Program-made: the position numbers and the translations under genes | Shown: piece by piece, positions 1-9,835 of the stretch | How positions within the stretch are numbered: the stretch's first letter is position 1 | Layout of the letters: each line of letters opens with the position of its first letter | NCBI GenBank assembly: GCA_026122225.1 | Contig: JANEZZ010003061.1 | Coordinates: forward strand, 3,410,001-3,474,000 | Direction: 5' to 3' | DNA: 64,000 bases | DNA from: Heloderma charlesbogerti | Lineage: Eukaryota; Chordata; Lepidosauria; Squamata; Helodermatidae | The notes under the pieces: generated by a model | The model's input: only the letters and a program-made list of their open reading frames with translations | Databases searched by the model: none | Told to the model about the DNA's origin: nothing

Positions 1-433
1 GCCCAGACCTCAGTCCTATTGAGAATCAGGGCAAGACTTGAACACTACTGTTCACCAATGGTCCCCATCCAACTTGACAGAGCTTGAGCAATTTTGCCAA
101 GAAGAATGGGCAAAAACTGCAGGATCCAGATGTGCAACGCTAGTAGAGACTTACCCCAAAAGACTCATAGCTGTAATTGCTACAAAGGTGCTTCTACCAA
201 GTATTGACTCGGGGTGGTGGTGGTGGTGAATACTTAATGCAACCAAAATGCCAGTTTGTTTTTGTTCAATTAATTTTTGTGCCAGAATACAAATATTTTG
301 CACTTTCAAAGTGTTAAGTATGTTGTGTAAATCAAATGGTAAAAACGCTGGTTAAATCTATTTTAATTCCAGGTTGCAACACAAAAAATGTGGAAAAGTC
401 AAAGCCGGGTGAATACTTGTGCAATGTACTGTA
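1..433 (+). mobile_element. Tc1/mariner DNA transposon, 3' fragment
   Basis: The window opens inside a Tc1-type transposase. Reading from base 2 gives PDLSPIENQ, the catalytic-glutamate block of Tc1 transposases, soon followed by a stop. Another frame (38-229) holds the usual C-terminal segment with LTELEQFCQEEW and YPKRL. The 3' inverted repeat follows and ends at about 431, next to a TA at 432-433. The 5' part lies outside the window. Stops and frame changes show it is dead. It is a different family from the Tc1 copy at 48,443-50,093. Confidence 0.8.
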
Positions 434-512
434 TATGGTGGATTATTGGAAAATAATTAGACATCGGAAATTACTCTTTGATTAAAGGGGTGTAGTTTTA
501 TTTGGCTATATT

Positions 513-1158
513 TAGGGATGTACGAAACACTTACCTGGTTTCGTCCAGAGACATCTGCGGTGGGGGGGGGAGGTGCTCCGTCCCTCCCCCCAAAATTCTC
601 CCCAGCTGGTTCTGCTCCACGGCAACTCCATGGAGCCGCCGGCCGGGGCCGCCCGCAGCTGGACATCTGGCCGCTGGGCTGCGCAGGGACGCAAATGGCA
701 GCCGCCGTAGCTGCCATTTGCGTCCCTGTCTTTTTCCGTGATAGGCTATGTATATATTTATGTAGCCTATCACGGCAAAAAAAAAGGAAATGCAAATGGC
801 AGCGGCTACAGCAGCCACCGTCTGCGTTCCTGTTTTTTTGCCATGATAGGCTACGTAAATATTTACGTAGCCTATCACGACCTCCACAGGGACACAAATG
901 GCGTCCCTACGTTAGCCGTCATAGGCTATGTAAGTATTTACGTAGCCTATCATGGCTATAAGGAAGATGTGAATGGCAGCCACAGACGCGGCCGCCATTC
1001 GCAAAGCTGCGCGAACGGCACCAGGTAAGTGCTACGTTTTGTACGCCTTTCGCGGGGTGGTGGGGCGGGGGGCTTCGTTCTGCCATGGATTTCGGCGGGC
1101 CGAATGCACTGGCATTTGGCCCCACTGAGATCCATGGTGGAATTCTCCACCATTCCTA
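513..1158 (+). mobile_element. Palindromic hAT-like MITE, copy 1
   Basis: The copy begins TAGGGATGT and ends CATTCCTA. It is flanked by a perfect 8-bp duplication gctatatt (505-512 and 1,159-1,166), the target-site length of hAT transposases. It has no coding capacity. The interior is a row of perfect or near-perfect palindromes: a GC-rich one at about 685-726 and three AT-cored ones with CTACGTAAA/TTTACGTAG-type arms at about 736-777, 841-880 and 917-956. Near the ends lie ACTTACCTGG (529-538) and CCAGGTAAGT (1,021-1,030), which read outward as splice-donor-like motifs. One G/C-rich unit sits at about 555-605. Orientation is set by the short-type end on the left. Confidence 0.85.
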
Positions 1159-1166
1159 GCTATATT

Positions 1167-2535
1167 TTCCTTTACAATGAAGCATTTCAGTTGACAACTA
1201 TTCTTTTGTAGTGTTTTTGTTATATTTTTGTTTCATAAAGTGAAAGGCCTTGTAATTTGTTTAGGCACTTCACGTGGGCCTCATTCGCCAAATTTGCTTA
1301 CTCCTTGAAGCTGGCTTTTGTTATTCCTTTACCATCTGTTGATAGAAGCATTGCATCTGGTACATTTCTATCCACTCGGTGCTTTAGACATTTCTCACTG
1401 CCTCATCCTGATTAAACTCTTTATGCTCACCTCTGTACTTCCCCCCTGTGTGAAGTTCTATTTGCAATTGCCATAGCAACCTTTTCTTGGTCCAGGAGCA
1501 TTAGTTAATGAGAGAGAATCTGAGCAGTCATAAGACAGTTTTGCATACTTTGGTAAGGAGATGTGGATATGGGCCATCACTTTGGAATATTTCTTATCTT
1601 GCTGGTGCTCTCTTTTGAACAGCTGACAGAAATAAAAGAAGCAGAGTTTTGTTTTTATTGATCTTATGAAAGCCACTCCGGGAACATTTTTAGCTGAACA
1701 GCCAGGTAAAGTGATACATTTGCACGTACACTGGGGTGGGGGGGTAGGAATAACAAATTATCATTCTTCCGCACAACCCTGGCTACTCCACTAAAAAGGT
1801 GGAGCACCTTTATAAGCACATTTGTACATTGGTAATGACTTATTGCTGATACAAATGTACAGGTCTTCTACACACAATTTATTGTAAAGAGTCTCTTGTT
1901 AAGAAAAGCCAAAAGGAGGATTGACATTATTTGTAATGTTTTAGCCAATAAGGAAGGAGATAAAAGGGACCTCTGACTGCTCCAAGGCTTGATAATGATT
2001 GTTAATAAGCTGAAGCGCTAAGAGGTTCTAGTGACCTGTTGGAAATAAAGAACGTGTTTGGCTACAACAAATAGCAGTCTTCTAGGAGTAATTGTTGTCA
2101 GACAGCACTTGGTAGTATAGGATGCATAGCTGATTTTGAAGCCAATTGGGGTGATCACAGGAGGCTTGGTTGTTTTTGGTTTAGGTAAAGACCAAGTTTG
2201 GAATAAACACTATGAATGGATGTAGGTTCAGAATAAATGATGTTAGATCCTCACAAAATGCAACTTACCTAACAATCCATGTTCAACATCTTCAGTTCTG
2301 CATTTTTATGGAGGTCCTAATTTGAATGTATTCTTTAGATACACAATACAGGATTGCAAAGACAAGTAAGTTTTTTGTCCAAAAAAGTTACTCCTTGGTT
2401 CATACAAGATCTTCTATATTGTTTTTCACTTCCCACTCCCCCACACAGTCCATTACACTCAAGAGTGATGAAGTTGTTCCTATGCAGGTAGGCTTCCCTA
2501 TTCTGTTCAGTGTCAGAAGCAGCTCTCCAAATATA
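1167..2535. other. No gene or recognised repeat
   Basis: AT-rich DNA with only short, unconserved open frames. I see no splice-flanked conserved coding segment, RNA gene or clear transposon end here. Confidence 0.5.
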
Positions 2536-2539
2536 CATC

Positions 2540-2576
2540 CAGAGAGAGAGAGGGAGGGAGGGAGAGAGAGAAAGAC
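2540..2576. repeat. GA-rich microsatellite
   Basis: Simple purine repeat of GAGA and GGGA units on the plus strand. The open frame across it is a by-product. Confidence 0.85.
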
Positions 2577-2688
2577 TCCACAGCCATAAGAGATCACTTA
2601 AGTATGCTTAACTTCCTCTAGGTTGATTCGTTAAGGAATATTATGAACATCAGCAATATATCTTGTGGTTTCAGTTCAGCATGCACGT

Positions 2689-2850
2689 CATCATGATTCT
2701 GGGTGACTCATTTCCATGTTCAGACTGAAGAGAGCTATACAATTGCATCTGCATACACTTGAGTATATGTGCCTGAGGCTACAGTCCTATAGCAACTCAC
2801 CTGAGACTGAGCCCCACAGAACTTAATTGAACTTACATCTTAGTAAATAT
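2689..2850 (+). repeat. 162-bp duplicated segment, copy A
   Basis: This stretch recurs in the same orientation at 4,310-4,471 with about ten mismatches by eye, a spacing of about 1.62 kb. It includes CAGACTGAAGAGAGCTATAC and a short motif resembling the AAGTAAGTCCC-type reptile repeats. It may be a local duplication or two copies of one dispersed repeat family. Confidence 0.8.
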
Positions 2851-4309
2851 GGGGTTGTGATGTTAATGGCTCAGGATTCCCACACAGGTCTGTATAGCTT
2901 TCTACAAGTGTATTTCATCCACACTTTGCTTGTTTGCTGTATCAATTGGCCTTTCTCCATAAAGTGCTGAGCTCCCTTTGGATGCTGGCCTAACAATGCA
3001 ATCCTATGAATACTCACTCAGACATAATTCCCATTTATTCAATTGGCCTTTCTCCAAGATAAACATACACAGGACTGCAGCTTTAGTGGACCACTGATCC
3101 ACATGAGAAATATTTAAGGGATAACTAATAAATCAAGATCAGGCCAATATGTGTAAAAACCACTAATACCTGTAAAGCTGATTGATCTGCTCTGAGATCA
3201 GGGCACCTTGGAAACCACCAGTGTGGTCTCTGAAGCTGTGCGGGAAGTGCCTCCCTCTGACTGATTAATTCTTGGGTCAGAAATGGATGCCTCAGAAAAT
3301 AAATGCCCAGATGCTCATGTAGCCAGCAGTACACGAGCACTGTGTGACAATGATAAGTTTATCATGCCTTTGTTCATATTCAAAGAGCACAAAGGCATTA
3401 CTTTAATGAATTCATTGAGAAATAAACCCTTCCCTCTTCATTTTTTGGTAAGCACTGCCTTGGGGAGGGGGGAATATGTTTTAAGCATTGACCAAATGGA
3501 AATACAATAAGCCTGGTACGATTTAATGAGAGGCCTTGAGAGGGGTCTACCCTTACGGGTGACCTACAAATAATTTTAAATACAAATGAATAAATAATGC
3601 AAATTGGTTATATGGGTTATATAACATAGATGCAACTACCTCGGTTTGATTTCTAATTACAGTATAATGGACCTTGTATGTATTGCACAGGCAAAAAGTA
3701 TGTGCTAGAAGCCTTTATTTCAGCCCCTCAATGTGTCTTACCAGCTGCCAGTTTCTTTATAAGTTTGTTGACACACGCTCTGTCAGAATACTGACACTAT
3801 TGGAAAATTCACCTGTGCTGGCTGTCTTTGACTTTATAGTCTCCCCAACTTCTATTTTACAGTAACTGTCTACCAATACGTTTTATCTAACCTATGCTGG
3901 GGAGGCTGTTTTGGCTACCTCACCCCAGGGGTGTAGTGGTACATTTGGAAGAGCAGGCGCTCATCATGACAGTCCCCAGAGCCACACCCCCAAGGAGAGG
4001 CCAAAAATTCAGGCAGATGTGAATTCCATATCAACAAACCAATTCAAGTGCCAGTGCTGCATTCCTGTGAGTCCTGGCTCCACTACATCACTGCCTAACC
4101 CCCATATTGTTGCTTTTATCTGCTTTTATTTTTTTAAAAAAACCTGTACATTTCTTAAAATCTGGTCTTTAAAAAGCTGGGCTACATTTTTGTTAACATT
4201 CCCACTTGTTTGCATTTGGAAAACTGACATAGAACTACACTAAAATGACTGACGTTGGGGTCTAGGATACTGAGAGAGGTTGCAGCAGCTGTATGTTTCC
4301 TTAAAATAC
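2851..4309. other. No gene; short degraded repeat motif
   Basis: At about 2,985-3,085 there is a degraded copy of the motif 'aatgcaatcctat ... acaggactgcag' common in squamate MITEs. The rest has no convincing coding or RNA feature. Confidence 0.45.
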
Positions 4310-4471
4310 CATCATCATTCTGAGTTGCCCATTTCCATGTTCAGACTGAAGAGAGCTATACAATTGCATCTGCATACACTTGAGTATACGTGCCTGAGGC
4401 TACAGTCCTATACCAACTCACCTGGGACTGAGCCCCACAGAACTTAATTGAACCTACATCTTAGTAAATAT
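4310..4471 (+). repeat. 162-bp duplicated segment, copy B
   Basis: Second copy of the 2,689-2,850 segment in direct orientation. Similarity starts near CATCATCATTCTG and ends at TTAGTAAATAT, and the flanks are unrelated. Confidence 0.8.
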
Positions 4472-6904
4472 TGTTTGTTTTTCTGCAAAGCAACTGCCCC
4501 AGTTATAATCATGAGGAACAAAGTGATATTTATGTAGCTTACAAGAAACAACTTGCTTTCATGTGAGAATTAAGTAGAGATAAAGCATAATGGAAGACAG
4601 TTGTTTGTAATGTCAGAATGAACTAATAAGATACAAAGTCCTTGTTATAATTTGGTTTTCTCTAGCTAATATCTTTTTCTTGCCATTCAAACGGCCAAAA
4701 TATTAAAAAAAAAAATTGTCCTCCCAGTTGTCTCAGCGTTGTCATCAATGATGCTTCACTTTCAATTAAATAATATTTAATTGAAACACACACGTTTACA
4801 CAACCACTTCTGGGTAGTTCTAAATAGTGGTTAGATTTTTAAAATTTGGTGATGTATTTTGTGGATATAGTGGTACACCCCCTCCTATCTATGTTATTGA
4901 CAGGAGCACAAAAATGGATTCTGTGGGAGTGATACTGACTGGACTTTCTTGTGCTGTCCCAAATTGCATCATACTAGCATTGCGCAGTGACCACTGCAGT
5001 AAAAAATGGCCAGCCAGAAGAGACATTTTTGCCATAGTCCCTGTAGCTGATAATGCCTGCACAGCCTAGATTACTAATTGAGCTCTTGCTGCACTCTCAC
5101 AGGCACCCCAATCCAATTTTTAACTAGAAGTTAACACAGATTGGACTGGTGTTTGGGGGTTCACTTACATTCTTTCATATATCTGTTTCATTTTCCTCAA
5201 TAATCTAAGGCCAAACACTCTAACCATTGAACACACTGGTTCTATAGAATCTAGTGACTAGATAAATCAATACAAAATTACTATAGTGCATAAGAGAAAC
5301 AGCAGGCATTGATGGCAAAATGCAAGAAAAGAGATTTGTCTCCCACCCACACTCTGATGGCAAATGTTGACCATAATAATTGTATTATTACTGGGTGTGT
5401 GTGTGTGTTGCTTTTTGTTATGTTTTGTTAAAAGTGTGTACTTTTTGTTACATTTTTAGCTGTCTTGGGAAAATTACTTAAAAACATCTTCAAGTAACCT
5501 TCTTCCAGCAAACAACACAAGATCTAACAAACACAAGCCTCTGATCTCTAGAGATCTACAGAGGCTCCAACCCAATTAAAATAACGATGAGAACAGCAAA
5601 GTGACACATGTTAATTGACCACAAGCATTCTTGTTTCATTCCCATTCCTTCAAGCAATATTATGCACGCGTGCACACACATACAAGTATTTGGCATTCAA
5701 TGAAATGACCAGTATCAGTTGGTCTAAATACAAAAGCTAGAGCAAGTATTAACTACAAAGCTAATGTTGCTGGTGGAAAGGAATATAAATGGCTCTTCAT
5801 TATAGCAATATTACTGCATGCAATTCTCAAGCATCCTTTGGCAAATGCTGGCCCTAAAACCAAGCTTTTATTATTTTCAGTTATGTACTAAAAGAACAAA
5901 TGAAGCCATCAGTAAATATTTTAAAATATGCTCCTTTCTCCCCTATTATTATTTCATTCAAGCCAGACAAAATGTGATGTTAATTCTGTGAATGCAATGC
6001 AGAAGCTTCCCTCCTGATGCAATTAGGAGCTACAGGAATGGGGTGGGGCGGTTTTCATTGGGATCATGGAGGAGGGGAAAGGTTAAATTCCCTCTTTCCA
6101 TTCCCTGCATTCCTGATGCTGCAGTCCCCCACGCCTGCCCTTTATTAAACAAAAGACATGCATTTAACTAACCTCATGTTTAGTTTGGCCCTTAATCTCT
6201 AAGCTCTGATACAAGGACAGGCAGATCAAGAAACAAGGAAAAGTATATGTCAGTGCTTCAATACCATTCTTTAGCACCAAATATCGGCACAGTTGCTATT
6301 TGGCAGTAATTTGCAATCCTTCAAACCTATAATGTGTTATTCCAGACTTCATAATTGCACTCCTTTGGTAGGTGTGTCATCTGACAACCTCTTTGGAACA
6401 AAAAAAAAAACTCATTTGGAAATAATTTGTAGCTCTACGAAACAGTATGAGTTATTAGCAATAATCAGCTCACAAATGTCAAACTTGGCAAAAACTTACC
6501 TTCTCTTTATGTGTTGTGACCAAATATCACTTACCTTGTTTATTTATTGATTGATATCCTTCCCTTTGAATGCTCATGGAGGTGCAACAAAATTAAACAC
6601 ACCAATGCAGAGTTTTAAAAACATGAAATAGAAACATAGTACACATGATTTATGACATAAAACTACCCAATACAAAATAACATGGTCAGCAGCAATAGAA
6701 CTTACTTGTGATTGCCTTACAAAACTAACATGCCTTACATAGCGCTGGATTGAAAGGTGTACTGCTGCATGTGGAAGGCATTTTATGCTCACGGAAAGCC
6801 TGCTTAACACAGAGCATCACACAAGAAAAGTGAAACAATCCAAGTATGTTCTTTTGCTTGCATAAGACCTACTAGCACAGCTTCTTGTGCAAATGGAAGG
6901 CGGA
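4472..6904. other. No gene recognised
   Basis: AT-rich intergenic DNA with a short GT run at about 5,395-5,408. Open frames are short and resemble nothing I recognise. Confidence 0.45.
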
Positions 6905-7166
6905 CACCTGCTATACAGCATGTATAGCTAAACTATGGAACTCATTGCCACAAGATGTGCTGGTGACTACCAATCAATTGGCTTTAAAAGGTGATTAGAC
7001 GAATTCACGGAAGATAATTTGGTGAGAAACAACAGTGGGAAAGGGCAATTGCCCGAATGTCCTGCTTGTGGGCTTCCCGGGGTTGTCTGGTTGGCCATTG
7101 TGGGAAAAAGCTGTTGGAAAAAATAGGCTTTTGGTCACATCCGATAGGGTTCTTATGTTCTTACAT
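6905..7166 (+). mobile_element. CR1 LINE 3' end fragment
   Basis: Contains the standard reptilian CR1 tail in order: 'tggaactcattgccacaagatg', 'ttggctttaaaaggtgattagac', 'tgtcctgcttgtgggcttcc', 'ttggtcacatccgatagggttcttatgttctta'. It is 5'-truncated, carries a small internal deletion, and ends near 7,166. CR1 copies typically lack long poly-A tails, as here. Confidence 0.85.
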
Positions 7167-8690
7167 CCTCCCTATCATAGCAAAGTATACATTCTTACCA
7201 TAACGTCAAACGCTTTCCAACTGGCAAACACTGCAGGACATGGAGGGTTTTTATTATTATTATTATTGTAACCAGTGTCTTGATCATTTGTGACTTGAAA
7301 TCTGCACATGGGTGGGTATATCATTCTGAAGCTAATGCATTATGGTTTAATGCTGCCTGCCCTCAGTGTGACAGTAAAGGCTGAATATAGCTCTGCAGAT
7401 TACTTTCCCAATTAGAGATTTATTTCCTTAATGAGACTAAAGTACTTCTGCTAATTCTTCTTCTTTATGTTTATACAACAGTGAACATCAAAAAAGCATT
7501 TCAATAACAACTAATTAACTTCAGTGGTTTGCATAGCCTTTGTTCCCTGCTAGGATATGCCAAACTTTAAAATGTTAAACCATACCCTCTTGACAACAGA
7601 AATGTTTAATCAGCTAACGTGCAGCATAATTTTAGATTTTATGCTCTTTGTAATACTGGGTTTTGGGGTTTTTTTTTATTTTAATGATTTATAGTGGGCT
7701 GGATCCAGAGTTTTCCTTCCACAAACAGGAGACCTTTTATTCATGGAAGGGACTTCAATCTAGCAGAGGCTCCTGCTGGAGGAAATGAGGGAAGGCCTTC
7801 CGGAGAATCTTCCAACCCTCCAGAGCAGATTTTCAGGGGGCTGCAGGGCAAAGGAGAAGGATCAGTGCCAATGACCTCCAACCCTCCTTCAACAGCAGCT
7901 GAATTCAACTATTCCAACTGAATAGTGTTAAAATCAGCAGTTTAAGTAACAGAGATTGTTTTCATGCAGCTGTTCACTTAGCCACAATATTATGCCCTAC
8001 CGGAATTTACTCAGAAAGGTATTCCCAAAGCTGTATCAGTTTGGAAGAAGTAATGTTACTTTCCAAATATTCTGACCCCAGACATTAAGAAAATGGTCTG
8101 CTCTTCATTAAATTATCATGTCACCTTTTGAGGAAAATGTTTTTAATTGCCAGTTCTCAGGTAAGAAGGGGTTTGCTGTACTTCGGGGTTGTAGTACAGC
8201 AACCCTCTGTACTGAGCAACCCTCAAGCTAGCAATTTTCAGCATGTCAATTACCACTGAAGGGAGGTTATACATCAAAATTTGAGTTTTTCTACATGTGG
8301 CATTTATCATGCACTTGTCATTCCCTACTCATGGTTATTTACAGGTCCTTCAGGTGACATTGTGACCCTCCAGTTTCACTAAATAGCACTTTTGGCAAGT
8401 TTTTTTAGAGCAGGGAAAATGTGGTATTTATTTATAAAAGCAAAAGAAGCCAACTTGTTTTTAACTTGTGTATTTGTGCTAGTCTGCTATATCAGATTGC
8501 CACCTAGAGGTTACATAGCAGAAGAGCAGGAAAAGAAATGCTCTTCATATACGGTTTGGCTCTCAATTCTGTGACAAAACCAAAAGTAGATGCAGCGGAT
8601 TAACAGCATTGTATCGAAAAGCATCTACTTTGCACTGCAGTCACAACTACATGCTTACACTGGGTTTTAAATGGATCCTATGTCCAGACG
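7167..8690. other. No gene; short TTA microsatellite
   Basis: A (TTA)n run lies at about 7,247-7,268. A purine-rich stretch with an open frame at 7,694-7,921 has no recognisable domain and is probably repeat-derived. Nothing else is identifiable. Confidence 0.45.
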
Positions 8691-8696
8691 GTTTAA

Positions 8697-8999
8697 TTGA
8701 TTAAACATTTACGTAGCCTATCACGGCTGACTGCAGGGACGCAAACGGCGGCGGCTACGGCCGCCGCCATTTGCGTCCCGGCAGGAGAGGAGGTTTCGTG
8801 GCCAGAGGGACGGGACGCCTCCCCCCCGGCCAGAATTTTGGGGGGGAGGGATGGGGTGCCTTCCCCCCGGCCAGAATTTTGGGGGGAGGGATGGGGTGCC
8901 TCCCCCTCCCAGCCAGAATTTCGGGGGGAGGGACGGAGCGCCTCCCCCCCACCGTGAAGCAAGCTTCGGGATCAGGTAAGGGACTTTCATCCATCCCTA
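8697..8999 (-). mobile_element. Palindromic hAT-like MITE, copy 4, broken
   Basis: The right end matches the short-type terminus of the family, with ATCAGGTAAG at 8,971-8,980 and CATCCCTA ending at 8,999. About three tandem ~45-bp C/G-rich units with the core CAGAATTT occupy 8,815-8,955. A GC-rich palindrome lies at about 8,735-8,780. The left part stops inside an AAACATTTACGTAGCC palindrome: only the right half of that dyad remains, so the element broke at or near the palindrome centre and lost its other end. Only the short-type end is preserved. Confidence 0.75.
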
Positions 9000-9033
9000 T
9001 TCACACTTGAGCGCTGTGCTGTTTTCCTGCTGT

Positions 9034-9118
9034 TTTCCTGCACGCGCTTGTCTGATCTCGGATGCTAAGCGGGGTCGGCCCCAGTCAGTAGTTGGATGGG
9101 CACCTGCCTGGGAATCAG
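9034..9118 (+). pseudogene. 5S rRNA-like segment
   Basis: The order GTCTGATCTCGG - GCTAAGCGGGGTCGG - AGTAGTTGGATGGG - CACCTGCCTGGGAA follows the 3' two-thirds of vertebrate 5S rRNA, including regions matching the internal polymerase III control region (box A, intermediate element, box C). The 5' third of 5S and its normal end are missing. It is therefore a 5S-derived repeat segment, not a functional rRNA gene. Confidence 0.7.
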
Positions 9119-9497
9119 GCTTCCTGCACTGAGCAGGGGGTTGTTGTATCCCCTCAAATGAGACTAAGTTTTACCCTCTCATACCCCCTGCTCCGGCTGT
9201 TTTTTTAAAAAAATTCAGGCGTTATCCTTGCAGAATTGGGACTTCTCCGCGATGTTTCTTTTTTCTAATTCAGGCATGATCTTCAAAGCTTCGAAGATCA
9301 TGCCTGAATTAGAAAAAAAAACATTGCAGAGAAGCCCCGATTCTGCGAGGATAATTCCTGAATTAAAAAAAAAAACCATCCAGAGCGGGGGGGGGGGGTA
9401 AAACGTAATTGCACTTGAAGGGATACAACAACTCCCTGCTCAGTGCAGGAAGCCTGATACCCTGCTTAGCTTCCAAGATCAGACAAGTGCACACATC
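9044..9497. repeat. Long imperfect inverted repeat (hairpin)
   Basis: Two arms of about 200-240 bp face each other around a centre near 9,290 (AGCTTCGAAG core). The left arm starts GCGCTTGTCTGATCTCGG and the right arm, reverse-complemented, starts GCACTTGTCTGATCTTGG. Shared blocks include CAGGCTTCCTGCACTGAGCA, GTTGTTGTATCCC, ATTCAGG and CTAATTCAGGCATGATCTTC. The left arm keeps about 50 bp of 5S-like sequence that the right arm lacks. It could be a palindromic MITE, or an inverted pair of 5S-derived SINE copies. Confidence 0.75.
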
Positions 9498-9835
9498 CAG
9501 CCCTTTGCTTGTTGCTAAGGAAACAGGGGCTGCTGAGGAAGCTATGCGATCAGTAGCTGGAAGAAGACATGGGGCCATCGCGAGCTGTGATTGGACAGGA
9601 GGGAAATACAAACACTGCTGCATATGGACAGGCAGGGGAGGGGATTATGACTGGATATGGTAGCAAAGGCGGAAAATCAGAGCACATTAAGGGGAAATAC
9701 TGGGATATTTGAGTATTGAAAGCGGGAGCACGGAAGTGGGAAATTCCGGTTCCAGTTCAAGGCGGCTACTGCGTAGTGTGAAAGGCGGGTGGTGAAACCT
9801 CATTGGAAGTGGAAAAAAGCGGTAAGTGTAGATCC
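9498..9835. other. Unassigned, possible DNA-element remnant
   Basis: No gene. It links the hairpin to the BovB. The left side of the 9-kb block (TTCACACTTGAGCG at 9,000) and the right side (GCGGTAAGTGTAGATCC at about 9,820) are weakly inverted, so a larger DNA element spanning about 9,000-9,838 is possible but unproven. Confidence 0.3.

Noticed and set aside
841..956. Serial palindromes as a CRISPR-like array
   Set aside because: Eukaryotic context, units are palindromic and unequal with no unique spacers; they belong to a transposon with target duplications.
457..961. Overlapping open frames of 118-147 codons on both strands within 457-961
   Set aside because: They lie over the palindromic MITE; palindromes give mirror-image frames on both strands, and the translations are low-complexity with no domain.
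7694..7921. 75-codon frame with SGESSNPPEQIF
   Set aside because: Composition follows a purine-rich repeat-like stretch; no conserved domain.
9034..9118. Functional 5S rRNA gene
   Set aside because: The 5' third and normal terminator are absent and the segment sits in a repeat hairpin.
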